Positions 21,455-29,433 of a stretch of DNA of 62,355 bases are shown here, piece after piece (the first letter of the stretch is position 1; every line of letters starts with the position of its first letter). The DNA comes from Burkholderiaceae bacterium (GTDB lineage Bacteria; Pseudomonadota; Gammaproteobacteria; Burkholderiales; Burkholderiaceae_B), in assembly GCA_030728985.1 (NCBI GenBank), contig JANQYI010000033.1, forward strand, positions 1 through 62,355, read 5' to 3'. The position numbers and the translations under genes are program-made. The notes beneath the pieces are model-generated. The model ran no database searches. It was not told the origin of the DNA and saw nothing but the letters and a program-made list of their open reading frames with translations.

Positions 21455-21472
21455 GTTGATTCTCCTATCAAC
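21455..21472 (-). promoter_or_regulatory. Hairpin enclosing the cysB ribosome-binding site
   Basis: On the minus strand GTTGAT-AGGAGA-ATCAAC directly abuts the cysB ATG. The six-base arms are perfectly complementary and the loop is exactly the Shine-Dalgarno AGGAGA. As DNA this is also a candidate palindromic operator. Confidence 0.5.
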
Positions 21473-21665
21473 ACGATTATAAGTAATATAGACGCAATTC
21501 TAAATAGCTTATTTGAATAAGTTACTAAAATTACCCCATATGTGCGAGTCTAGATTCTCCAATCGCGGGAAACACGGGACCGGAATCCACCACACAAACA
21601 AAACATGCGAGATAATCAAAATATACGCATATTTTTCATCTCTAGCTTATCAACAGGCAGGACCT

Positions 21666-23180
21666 ATGGACTTCAGCACGCACGTCACCGTCTCTCCCCA
21701 TCAAATCAAAACCCCAGCCTTGGCGATTGGCGTCTTTGCCGATGGCATGTTGAGCACCACTGCGGACATCATTGACCGCGCCAGCCAGGGCGCGGTGCGC
21801 GCCGTTGTAAAAAGCGAGTTTCAAGGCCGCTTGGGCAGCACACTTGTCTTACGCGACCTCACAGGCGTGACGGCCGCTCGTGTTGTCTTGGTCGGGCTTG
21901 GCAAGCAAGCCGAGTACGGTGCCAAAGCGCAAGCCAGCGCTGAACGCGCCTTTGCGAACATCTGCGTCCAAGCCCGACTGACCGAAGCCGCCTCCAGCAT
22001 CTCTGGCATCGCTTATGACTCAAGCACACCCAGAGAGCGCGCGCGCATCGCAGCTCGCTCAGCCGGCGAAACCACCTATCACTACGATTTGAGCTTTGGC
22101 AAGCCAGACGTCGATGCCCGACCCAAGCTCAAAAAAATCTCGATACTCGTTGCCAAGACGGATCAGAGCGCCTCCAACGAAGGACTCAAAGAAGGTGCCG
22201 CACTCGCTCAAGGGATGTCTCTGGCGCGCACGTTGGGTAACATGCCCGGCAACTTGTGCACACCGACCTATTTGGGTGACACGGCCAAAAAACTGGGTCG
22301 TGAATTCAAAAGCATCAAGGTCAGTGTGCTTGATCGCAAACAAATCGAAGCGCTCGGTATGGGTTCCTTTTTATCGGTTGCAAAAGGCTCCGCCGAAGCA
22401 CCTCGCTTTATCGTGATGCACTACAAAGGCAAAGAAGCTACTAAAAAAGTCGGCAAAGGCGCTAAAGACAAAGGCCCCGTCGTCCTCGTCGGCAAAGGCA
22501 TTACGTTTGACTCCGGAGGCATCTCCATCAAGCCCGCAGGCACGATGGACGAAATGAAATTCGACATGTGTGGCGCGGCCAGCGTGCTGGGGACCTTTCG
22601 CGCGATCGCCGAAATCGAAATAGCGGGCGAAGTGATCGGACTGATCCCGGCTTGCGAAAACATGCCTAGCGGGACTGCCAACAAACCCGGTGATGTGGTC
22701 ACCAGCATGTCCGGCCAGACGATCGAGATTCTCAACACCGACGCCGAAGGACGCCTCGTGTTGTGCGACGCCCTCACCTATGCTGAACGCTTCAAACCCT
22801 CAGCGGTGATTGATATCGCCACCCTCACGGGTGCGTGTGTCGTCGCGTTGGGGGGTGTGAACTCAGGTCTGTTCTCGACGGATGATGCGTTGGCTAACGC
22901 CTTGCTCGCCGCGGGCAAACAAGCCCTCGACCCAGCCTGGCGCATGCCTCTGGACGAAGCTTACCAAGAGCAACTGAAGTCCAACTTCGCGGATATGGCC
23001 AATATCGGCGGCCCCCCAGCTGGGGCGGTCACTGCGGCATGCTTCTTGTCACGCTTTACCAAAGCCTACAGCTGGGCGCACCTCGATATCGCCGGAACTG
23101 CTTGGCGCGGCGGCAAGGAAAAAGGCTCAACAGCCCGCCCCGTGCCTTTGCTGGTGCAATACCTATTGAACCTAGCCTAG
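21666..23180 (+). CDS. pepA: Leucyl aminopeptidase PepA (M17)
   Basis: Start chosen at ATG 21666 ('[15 protein letters not shown]') preceded by CAGGACCT; the frame is open to 21513 but the extra residues look non-coding. The 504-residue product has an N-terminal macro-like domain and the C-terminal catalytic domain with the M17 signature 'NTDAEGRL' (about residue 357). Other dinuclear-metal ligands lie in '[16 protein letters not shown]'. It is a hexameric cytosolic exopeptidase. PepA also binds DNA in E. coli (carAB, cer/Xer). It is followed 9 bp later by holC, a conserved pairing. Confidence 0.96.
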   Translation: MDFSTHVTVSPHQIKTPALAIGVFADGMLSTTADIIDRASQGAVRAVVKSEFQGRLGSTLVLRDLTGVTAARVVLVGLGKQAEYGAKAQASAERAFANICVQARLTEAASSISGIAYDSSTPRERARIAARSAGETTYHYDLSFGKPDVDARPKLKKISILVAKTDQSASNEGLKEGAALAQGMSLARTLGNMPGNLCTPTYLGDTAKKLGREFKSIKVSVLDRKQIEALGMGSFLSVAKGSAEAPRFIVMHYKGKEATKKVGKGAKDKGPVVLVGKGITFDSGGISIKPAGTMDEMKFDMCGAASVLGTFRAIAEIEIAGEVIGLIPACENMPSGTANKPGDVVTSMSGQTIEILNTDAEGRLVLCDALTYAERFKPSAVIDIATLTGACVVALGGVNSGLFSTDDALANALLAAGKQALDPAWRMPLDEAYQEQLKSNFADMANIGGPPAGAVTAACFLSRFTKAYSWAHLDIAGTAWRGGKEKGSTARPVPLLVQYLLNLA

Positions 23181-23189
23181 CCACTCGCG

Positions 23190-23642
23190 ATGGCACGCAT
23201 TAACTTCGCTTTTGGTGCGACTGAACGCATTGCCCAGGCCTGCCAGACCACGCTAAAACAGTATTTGGCAGGCCAAAAAATGGTGGTGTACTGCAGCGAT
23301 GTCGCCCGTTTGCGCCAATACGACCAAAAGCTCTGGGCCGTCGACGAGGCGGCGTTCGTTCCCCATGTCTGGGCCGATGACCCTTTGGCAAACTGTACGC
23401 CCATAGTGTTGGTGGCCAAGGATCTTGCGCAGGTGCTCGAGCGCTCCACGCCTGACACTTGGCTACTCAATCTAGATAACGCCTGCCCACCTACCTGCGG
23501 AGCGCTTCAGCGCGTAATGGAGATTGTCTCTGACGAGCCCGAAGAAAAAGAGGCCGCGCGACAACGCTGGCGCACCTACCAAGCGGCAGGACATGACCTC
23601 AAGTCATATTCCCTGCAAAACACCACGCAGTCACAGGACTAA
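23190..23642 (+). CDS. holC: DNA polymerase III subunit chi
   Basis: A 150-residue protein with the HolC fold: 'YCSDVARLRQYDQKLWAVDEAAFVPHVWADD' and 'PIVLVAKDLAQVLE' match the family. Chi links the clamp loader (via psi) to single-strand binding protein at the replication fork. The gene follows pepA by 9 bp, as in many Proteobacteria, and is probably translated from the same mRNA. The end of the protein is slightly longer than E. coli HolC (147 residues). Confidence 0.92.
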   Translation: MARINFAFGATERIAQACQTTLKQYLAGQKMVVYCSDVARLRQYDQKLWAVDEAAFVPHVWADDPLANCTPIVLVAKDLAQVLERSTPDTWLLNLDNACPPTCGALQRVMEIVSDEPEEKEAARQRWRTYQAAGHDLKSYSLQNTTQSQD

Positions 23643-23713
23643 ATTGTCCCTACTTTTTGCTGAAAACCTAGCCTTTCAGGGAACTGTAAGGTATGCTTTC
23701 GGTCATAGACTTT

Positions 23714-23738
23714 GGACTCAGTCAAATTGGTCGAGTCC
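23714..23738 (+). other. Leader hairpin between holC and the BI-1 gene
   Basis: GGACTC and GAGTCC pair around a 13-base loop and are followed by TATTTTC. It could be a weak terminator for pepA-holC or a leader structure of the next gene, whose AAGGAG ribosome site follows. Confidence 0.3.
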
Positions 23739-23759
23739 TATTTTCGAAAGGAGCTTTAA

Positions 23760-24464
23760 ATGAATGATCCGCGTCCCACACTATCACGCAGCCCCTACCA
23801 GTCGGGCCCAGTCGAGGTCGTGCGCAACCGGGTTTTGCGCAACACCTATTGGCTGCTGGCGCTTTCACTGATTCCAACCGTCCTCGGCGCCGCCGTGGGC
23901 ATGTATAGCGGTCTCAACCAAATCATGGCGGCCAGCCCCGGCATGACCGTCATCGTCTTTCTCGCAGGTGCCTTCGGTCTGATGTTTGCTGTCGAGAAAA
24001 ACAAAGAAAACTCCCTAGGCGTCGGTCTGTTGCTGCTGTTTACCTTCTTCATGGGTCTCATGCTTTCGCGCATGCTGGGCTTTGTGCTGGGCATGAGTAA
24101 CGGCACTTCCTTGGTCATGTTCGCGTTTGGCGGCACCGCGGTTGTGTTCGGCACGATGGCCACGCTGGCCTCTTCGATCAAGCGCGATCTCTCAGGCCTG
24201 AGCAAGTTCATGTTCATCGGCGTGGTCGTGTTGTTGCTTGCAGCCGTGGCTAACATCTTCTTGCAGATTCCTGCGCTGATGTTGACGGTCTCCGTACTGG
24301 CCATTGTGGTGTTTTCAGCCTTCATGTTGATCGATCTGCAGCGTGTCGTGAACGGCGGCGAGACGAACTACGTGTCAGCGACCTTGGCGATTTACCTCGA
24401 CGTCTACAACGTCTTTGCCAACCTGCTCGCTATCCTCGGTATTTTTGGTGGCAGTCGCGACTAA
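23760..24464 (+). CDS. Bax inhibitor-1 / YccA family membrane protein
   Basis: A 234-residue inner-membrane protein with seven predicted helices (the first near residues 30-50, the last near 205-230). The family Asp-rich C-terminus is present ('YLDVYNVFANLLAILGIFGG'). YccA is a substrate and modulator of FtsH, and BI-1 homologues can act as pH-dependent ion leak channels; which applies here is unknown. An AAGGAG site precedes the ATG by seven bases. A strong terminator follows. Confidence 0.92.
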   Translation: MNDPRPTLSRSPYQSGPVEVVRNRVLRNTYWLLALSLIPTVLGAAVGMYSGLNQIMAASPGMTVIVFLAGAFGLMFAVEKNKENSLGVGLLLLFTFFMGLMLSRMLGFVLGMSNGTSLVMFAFGGTAVVFGTMATLASSIKRDLSGLSKFMFIGVVVLLLAAVANIFLQIPALMLTVSVLAIVVFSAFMLIDLQRVVNGGETNYVSATLAIYLDVYNVFANLLAILGIFGGSRD

Positions 24465-24488
24465 ATCAACAGACGCGTTCTGATGCTG

Positions 24489-24510
24489 AGGCCCACTTCG
24501 GTGGGCCTTT
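24489..24510 (+). terminator. Rho-independent terminator after BI-1 gene
   Basis: AGGCCCAC-TTCG-GTGGGCCT is an 8-bp GC-rich stem with a stable UUCG tetraloop, followed by TTTCTTTTT. It lies 25 bp past the stop codon. Confidence 0.92.
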
Positions 24511-24521
24511 TCTTTTTCTGG

Positions 24522-24730
24522 TTTGTTTTAAAGGGAGGCCTACGGTGCATCAAACCGATGCTGGGTCCGAGCGGAGCCCGGACTTCCCTGCGCCCAAGCT
24601 TGAGCACATCGCACAACGCCCAAACTCGCCCCAAGGGGCTCAGACAAGGGCGTTGTTCATGCGATGCGCTCTGCGTTGGGCTTGGCTGCGCTGACGGTTT
24701 GATGCACCGTAGGCCTCCCTTTAAAACAAA
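24522..24730 (+). repeat. Structured palindromic repeat, copy A
   Basis: A 209-bp element with no gene. Outer arms 24522-24557 and 24695-24730 are perfect 36-bp reverse complements. Inside, in order, are module 1 (24555-24595) with an internal hairpin GTCCGAGC/GCCCGGAC, a middle-stem left arm (24596-24613), module 2 (24614-24657) forming CAACGCCC/GGGCGTTG and GCCCC/GGGGC, the middle-stem right arm (24660-24677, 13 of 18 paired) and module 3 (24678-24697). The GCCC ending module 1 and GGGC opening module 3 would clamp the middle stem. Modules 1-3 recur in copy B on the other strand. Open frames through it are by-products of the palindrome. It fills most of the gap between the BI-1 and enoyl-CoA hydratase genes. 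Confidence 0.93.
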
Positions 24731-24784
24731 GCGAAGACCAATCTGAATGACAAACCTAAGGCGCATCGACACCCAAGCAATGCG

Positions 24785-25531
24785 TTACTTCTTTTTATTT
24801 AAAAACGAGGCAAACGCCGCTTGCGCTTCGTCTGATTTCAAACGCTCGTTGAAGTGTGCCCATTCATAATCAAATGCAGCATGAACCTTTGGCCTTAGGC
24901 TGTGCTTGAGCATACGCTTGGATGTTTGAAGCGCTTGGGGCGGAAGCGCGGCCAGCTCATTTGCCAAGGCTTGTGCATCATGAAGCGCCTGACCGGGTTT
25001 AGAAAGAGCAGTGATGAAGTCCGCTTCCAAGGCCTCTTGCGCGCTGAAGGGACGACCACGCAGCAACCAGTCTGTGGCACGACGTGACCCGACGATTTGC
25101 GCCATCAGCATGCTCGAAGCCCCCTCTGGGCATAGACCAAGCGGCACAAAAGGAATTTTAAACGTGACATTTTCAGCCGCATAGACAAAATCGCAATGCT
25201 GCAGCAGCGTGACACCAATACCGATCGCACTCCCTTCAACCGCCACCACAATCGGCAAATCACAATCCGCCAAACTACGAAGAAACTTAATCCCAGCACT
25301 ATCCCCCTCCGGCCTTGGCACTTGAAAATCTTTGAGGTCATTCCCCGCGGTGAAATAGTTTTCAGCACCCGTTAAAACTATCGCCCGGATCTCTTTATCT
25401 TGACCTGCAGCCAAAATCTGTTCAGCGAGCCCAAGATAAGTCGCAACGTCCAAAGCATTCCGCCGCTCTGGACGATTAATCGTCAGGGTCAACACCCCAT
25501 TATTTTTTACAACAAGCACAGTTTGGTTCAT
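24785..25531 (-). CDS. Enoyl-CoA hydratase/isomerase family protein
   Basis: A 248-residue crotonase-fold protein. The oxyanion-hole segments are 'NYFTAGNDLKDF' and 'VAVEGSAIGIGVTLLQHCDFVYA'. The region where classical enoyl-CoA hydratases carry a catalytic Glu reads 'PLGLCPEGASSMLM', so Glu follows Pro here and the isomerase-type or hydratase-type reaction is not decided. It should act on a cytosolic acyl-CoA. It is a single-gene unit on the minus strand, bracketed by the two inverted repeat copies. The catabolic operons nearby supply possible partners. Confidence 0.88.
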   Translation of the reverse strand: MNQTVLVVKNNGVLTLTINRPERRNALDVATYLGLAEQILAAGQDKEIRAIVLTGAENYFTAGNDLKDFQVPRPEGDSAGIKFLRSLADCDLPIVVAVEGSAIGIGVTLLQHCDFVYAAENVTFKIPFVPLGLCPEGASSMLMAQIVGSRRATDWLLRGRPFSAQEALEADFITALSKPGQALHDAQALANELAALPPQALQTSKRMLKHSLRPKVHAAFDYEWAHFNERLKSDEAQAAFASFLNKKK

Positions 25532-25655
25532 CGAAAGCGTTCCGAATCTAAAGAGATATTAATGATAAGAGGATATGAGCGACAAGTGGTTATGAACGAT
25601 AAAAGCACATTAATGCTGTTGTAGCGCAAAACGAAAAAACTTGAGAGCCACATCA

Positions 25656-25855
25656 CTCTTGAGGGTCAAAGATGCGTGTCAGGCCGTCAGCGCAGCCAAG
25701 CCCCGTCATAAGATCATCGCATCAACAACGCCCCTGTCTGAGCCCCAACGGGGCGAGTTTGGGCGTTGTGCGATGATCTTATGACAGGGCGCAGGGCAGT
25801 CCAGGCAAAGCCTGGACCCAGCATCGGTCTGACACGCATCTTTGACCCTCAAGAG
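25656..25855 (-). repeat. Structured palindromic repeat, copy B
   Basis: A 200-bp element in opposite orientation to copy A. Outer arms 25656-25682 and 25829-25855 are perfect 27-bp reverse complements. Middle-stem arms 25705-25721 and 25769-25785 are perfect over 17 bp. On the minus strand module 1 (25827-25787), module 2 (25768-25724) and module 3 (25703-25684; 20 of 20 identical to copy A) follow in the same order. The module-1 hairpin here is GTCCAGGC/GCCTGGAC, paired like copy A but with different bases. Neither the outer nor the middle stem resembles that of copy A. It lies in the 416-bp gap between the enoyl-CoA hydratase and hydrolase genes; I see no gene in the rest of that gap. Confidence 0.93.
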
Positions 25856-25947
25856 CCCTTGCCTCAAAAGCCCCCCAAAAACCGACAAGATCTCTTGACG
25901 CTGCCAACAACCTCATGCCAAGCTAGCCCCCTACTTAGGAGAACTTC

Positions 25948-26832
25948 ATGCTGACCGTGAAAACCGATGATGGCGTTGATCTAGTCTACGAAACCTATGG
26001 TTCTGGAACCCCGATTGTGTTTGTCCACGAATTTGCCGGACACAAAGAAAGCTGGGAACCTCAAGTGCGTCACTTCGCACGGCAGCATCAAGTGATTACT
26101 TACAATGCACGCGGCTATCCCCCCTCCTCCGTACCCCCTGATGTCTCCTCCTACTCGCAGAATCGCGCCGTGGCAGACATTATTGCCGTGATGGATCATC
26201 TAAAAATACAAAAAGCCCATATTGTCGGCTTGTCGATGGGTGGCTTTGCCACATTGCATTTTGGTCTACAGCATCCCGACCGCGCTTTATCCTTGTGCGT
26301 CGCAGGTTGCGGCTACGGTGCCGAACTCGACCAGCAAGAGCAGTTCAAAAAAGAAGCCGAAGCCATCGCCGACATGTTGCTCAAGCAGGGCATGAAAGCC
26401 TTTGTTGACAAGTATGCGCATGGCCCCACCCGGATTCCTTTTGAACGCGCAGATCCACATGGTTTTGCGGAGTTTAAACAGCAGTTTTACAGCCACTCCG
26501 CGCTCGGCTCCGCCAATACACAACTCGGTGTGCAACGCGAACGTCCTTCGCTCTACAACCTCAAAGACAAGCTTGCCAAACTCACGGTGCCCACGTTGAT
26601 TTTGAACGGCGACGAAGACTGGCCTTGCCTCGCGCCAGGGCTGATGCTCAAGCAAACGATTCCTTCAGCCGCCTTGGCGATTTTGCCCAATTGCGGCCAT
26701 ACGATGAATATCGAAATGCCCAATGAGTTTAACCATGTCCTGGGCAACTTTATCAGCCATGCAGAAAGCGGTCGTTGGCCCATGCGCGATCCACGCGCCA
26801 TGGTCGCTTCGATCACAGGCATGAAGGATTAA
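25948..26832 (+). CDS. Alpha/beta hydrolase
   Basis: A 294-residue alpha/beta-hydrolase. It has the oxyanion region 'FVHEFAGHKESWEPQ', nucleophile Ser in 'GLSMGGFA', Asp in 'NGDEDWP' and His in 'NCGHTMNIEMP'. The overall form resembles 3-oxoadipate enol-lactonase and related C-C or ester hydrolases, but the substrate is unknown. An AGGAG site precedes the ATG. It heads a four-gene plus-strand set; its TAA shares one base with the ATG of the next gene. It may hydrolyse a lactone or ester taken up through the Bug-type binding protein. Confidence 0.88.
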   Translation: MLTVKTDDGVDLVYETYGSGTPIVFVHEFAGHKESWEPQVRHFARQHQVITYNARGYPPSSVPPDVSSYSQNRAVADIIAVMDHLKIQKAHIVGLSMGGFATLHFGLQHPDRALSLCVAGCGYGAELDQQEQFKKEAEAIADMLLKQGMKAFVDKYAHGPTRIPFERADPHGFAEFKQQFYSHSALGSANTQLGVQRERPSLYNLKDKLAKLTVPTLILNGDEDWPCLAPGLMLKQTIPSAALAILPNCGHTMNIEMPNEFNHVLGNFISHAESGRWPMRDPRAMVASITGMKD

Positions 26833-27752
26833 TGTCGTCCGTGATGACACTTACGCTCGCTGAAAATTTTAGGGCTATTTTTTATACGCCCTTTTACTTG
26901 CTCAAAGCACTCGGTCTGGCCGAACAGGCCGGCCTAGACCTAAGATGGTTGCCGCCGGGCTCGCCTGGCGGCGCGATTGATGCGATCAAGAGCGGCACCG
27001 TGGATCTGACCTGGGGTGGTCCCATGCGCGTCATGAAAGATCATGACACGACACCCTCCAATGGACAGTCCTTATTGTGTTTCGGCGAAGTTGTCTCGCG
27101 CGACCCCTTCTTTTTGCTCGGTAAAAAAAGCCCCGGTCGCTTCGAGCTTGGTCAGCTCAGACAACTTCGTCTGGCACAGGTCTCAGAAGTACCGACCCCT
27201 TGGCTATGCCTACAGGCAGATCTACGCGATCTTGGATTGAACGTTTCGGAAATTGAGGACGCACTGACGCGCGGTTTGAGCATGCCCGAACAAATTCAGG
27301 CTCTCAAAGCGGGCACCCTCGACGTTGCCCAACTCTTTGAGCCCCTCGCCAGTGCGCTATTGACCGATCCCGATTATCAAATCCTGTATGCCGGCCACAC
27401 CCGTGGTCCTACGGTTTACACCACCTTCATTTGCTCTCGCGATGGCTGGGAAAAAAACCATCTTGCCTTGACCGCACTCAGAGATATTTTAGGCACATTA
27501 CAGACATGGCTGCACGCGCAGACACCTGCCACGATCGCGGCGCATGTTCAACATTTCTTTCCAGAGCTCAGTGCTCAACAACTCGAGCAAGCCCTTGCGC
27601 GCTATTTACATCATGACATCTGGAGTAAATCGCCCGAGATGTCCAAAGCCGGCTTTGACAGATTGTCCTACAGCCTGCACAGTGGTCGTTTCATCCGCGC
27701 GCAGATTGAGTTTGCATCCTGTATCACACCCTTAGACACCCTCAACATCTAG
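26832..27752 (+). CDS. NMT1/SsuA-like binding-fold protein without signal peptide
   Basis: Start at ATG 26832 (TAATG overlap with the hydrolase stop); 306 residues. 'AENFRAIFYTPFYLLKALGLAEQAGLDL', 'GAIDAIKSGTVDLTWGGPMR' and 'LKAGTLDVAQLFEPLAS' are typical of the NMT1/SsuA substrate-binding fold. The protein starts straight into the fold, with no signal peptide or lipobox, and no ABC permease or ATPase genes are adjacent. It may be a cytosolic ligand-binding protein or an enzyme built on this fold, as for THI5 and MqnA/MqnD. Function is not assigned. It is coupled to the hydrolase and followed 21 bp later by a Bug protein. Confidence 0.75.
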   Translation: MSSVMTLTLAENFRAIFYTPFYLLKALGLAEQAGLDLRWLPPGSPGGAIDAIKSGTVDLTWGGPMRVMKDHDTTPSNGQSLLCFGEVVSRDPFFLLGKKSPGRFELGQLRQLRLAQVSEVPTPWLCLQADLRDLGLNVSEIEDALTRGLSMPEQIQALKAGTLDVAQLFEPLASALLTDPDYQILYAGHTRGPTVYTTFICSRDGWEKNHLALTALRDILGTLQTWLHAQTPATIAAHVQHFFPELSAQQLEQALARYLHHDIWSKSPEMSKAGFDRLSYSLHSGRFIRAQIEFASCITPLDTLNI

Positions 27753-27773
27753 TTCCTTCAAGGAGTACCACTC

Positions 27774-28763
27774 ATGAACACTTTTCGCCTCGTCAAATGG
27801 CTTGCCGCTTCGGTCGCCAGTTTGGGTCTTATTCACAGTGCCGCTCAGGCGCAGACACCCGCCCCCTATCCAAGTCGCCAACTTCAGCTGATCGTTCCCT
27901 TCCCCGCGGGCGGACCAACCGACATCGTGGCGCGACTCTATGCGCAACAACTCTCAAAGCTTGCGGGCCAACCCGTCGTCGTTGAAAACATGGCTGGTGC
28001 CTCTGGAATGATCGGCACACAAAATGCTGTCCGTGCTGAACCCAACGGCTACACCATCCTTTTCAGCACGGCCAGCACCAGCGTGATGAATGAAATCGTG
28101 CGTAAAAAAGTGCCCTACAACTTCCAGAAAGATTTCGCGATGATTGGCCTGATCGCCGATGCGCCTCACCTGTTGGTCGTCGGCCCCTCCGTGCCTGTTA
28201 ACAGCGTGGCCGAGCTCATCGCACTGGCCAAAAAAGAACCGGGCAAACTGAGTTACTCCTCGGCAGGCACCGGTAGCATCGTCCAGATGGGTGCCGAACT
28301 CTTTCGCACCAAGACCGGCACCGAACTGATGCACGTCCCCTACAAGGGTGGTGCGCCCGCGACGCTGGCTGTCTTGCGTGGCGAAGTCACCCTCAACGTC
28401 AACGATCTGAGCACCTTCAAGGCGCAAATCGCCGAAGGTAAACTCAAGCCCTTGGCCGTGGCACACACCAGCCGGCTCAAGCCTTTGCCAAATGTGCCGA
28501 CTTTCACTGAACTCGGTATGCCGGGCATTGTGTCGAGCTCTTGGTGGGGCATTGCCGTTCCGGTGAAAACACCCGGTGCGATCCAAGCAAAGTTACGCGA
28601 GTGGAATCAGAAAATCGTCACAAATCCTGAATATGTTGGACGATTGGCTGAGATGGCGTTTGAGCCCATCAATATGACGCCAGAGCAAACCAAAGCATTT
28701 ATGGCCGCCGAGATTAAGAAATGGCAAGCTGTCGCAAATGCCGCCAACATTCAATTGGATTAA
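27774..28763 (+). CDS. Bug-family (TctC) substrate-binding protein
   Basis: A 329-residue periplasmic protein with a signal peptide (about residues 1-26, cleaved near 'AAQAQTP'). Family motifs 'YPSRQLQLIVPFPAGGPTDIVAR', 'VVENMAGASGMIG', 'GTELMHVPYKGGAP' and 'EMAFEPI' are clear. Bug proteins bind carboxylates, amino acids or aromatic acids and can feed tripartite tricarboxylate transporters. No tctA/tctB permease genes are in the window. Two bases separate its stop from the RraA-family gene. The ligand is unknown. Confidence 0.93.
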   Translation: MNTFRLVKWLAASVASLGLIHSAAQAQTPAPYPSRQLQLIVPFPAGGPTDIVARLYAQQLSKLAGQPVVVENMAGASGMIGTQNAVRAEPNGYTILFSTASTSVMNEIVRKKVPYNFQKDFAMIGLIADAPHLLVVGPSVPVNSVAELIALAKKEPGKLSYSSAGTGSIVQMGAELFRTKTGTELMHVPYKGGAPATLAVLRGEVTLNVNDLSTFKAQIAEGKLKPLAVAHTSRLKPLPNVPTFTELGMPGIVSSSWWGIAVPVKTPGAIQAKLREWNQKIVTNPEYVGRLAEMAFEPINMTPEQTKAFMAAEIKKWQAVANAANIQLD

Positions 28764-28765
28764 TC

Positions 28766-29428
28766 ATGAAAGAGTCTGCTGCCATTTTGCGCGACCTCGA
28801 AACCCTGGATACCAATACGGTATCTGACGCACTCGATTTTATGGGCTTACCTGGCGCAACCTTTGGTTTGAGACCCTTGTGGGACTGCCCGAAAATCGTC
28901 GGCCGTGCGGCGACGATTTTGCTGGGTCCCAAACAAGGCTCCACACCCACGGTTCATTTGATCACGCCCGTTATCACCAGTATCACCACGGATGACAAAA
29001 TCCTAGTGATCTCAGGGGGACCAGAAGGCATTTCCTGCTGGGGTGATATTTTGGCCAACGCCTCCAAGATGAAAGGCATTCGAGGGTCTGTCATCGATGG
29101 CGTCAGTCGGGATATCGAGGGTAGCGAGTCCATTGGCTACCCCGTCTATGGGCGAGGCGTGACGATGATCAGCGCTCGCAATCGTATTATTCAAATTGAC
29201 TCAGGCAATCCAGTACAAATGGCCGGTGTGACCGTTCATGAAAATGATTACGTCATTGCGGATCGCTGCGGAACGGTATTTATCCCGGCAGCCAAAGTCG
29301 AGGAAGTGATTGCTTTAGGTCAGCGCATTGCTGCCCGTCAGGACGGCATGGTGCAAGCCGTGCGAGCCGGACAGTCTGTCGAAGAAGTCATGCACGATAA
29401 AAAGTTCGAGGCCATTCGGCACGGCTAA
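28766..29428 (+). CDS. RraA-family protein (possible HMG/CHA-type aldolase)
   Basis: Start at ATG 28766, two bases after the Bug gene stop; the frame extends upstream only inside that gene. The 220-residue product has the RraA/dimethylmenaquinone methyltransferase-like fold with 'TVSDALDFMGLPG', 'GVSRDIEGSESIGYPVYGRG' and 'DYVIADRCGTVFIP'. The R-D pair in 'GVSRDIE' is conserved in 4-hydroxy-4-methyl-2-oxoglutarate and 4-carboxy-4-hydroxy-2-oxoadipate aldolases. A pyruvate-releasing aldolase role is likelier here than RNase E inhibition, because the neighbours are catabolic. Confidence 0.87.
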   Translation: MKESAAILRDLETLDTNTVSDALDFMGLPGATFGLRPLWDCPKIVGRAATILLGPKQGSTPTVHLITPVITSITTDDKILVISGGPEGISCWGDILANASKMKGIRGSVIDGVSRDIEGSESIGYPVYGRGVTMISARNRIIQIDSGNPVQMAGVTVHENDYVIADRCGTVFIPAAKVEEVIALGQRIAARQDGMVQAVRAGQSVEEVMHDKKFEAIRHG

Positions 29429-29433
29429 ACCCC

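Noticed and set aside
24461-24772. Overlapping open frames on both strands through repeat copy A (87 and 103 codons)
   Set aside because: They mirror the palindrome and have no ribosome site or family features; the constraint is on base pairing, not protein.
24522-25855. Possibility that repeats A and B are integron attC sites
   Set aside because: No core-site GTTRRRY ends at the stem tips, no integrase gene, and the conserved parts lie inside the fold instead of at its ends.
28766-29428. Calling this the RNase E inhibitor RraA
   Set aside because: The R-D motif and catabolic neighbours fit the aldolase branch of the family better, and rne is 30 kb away.
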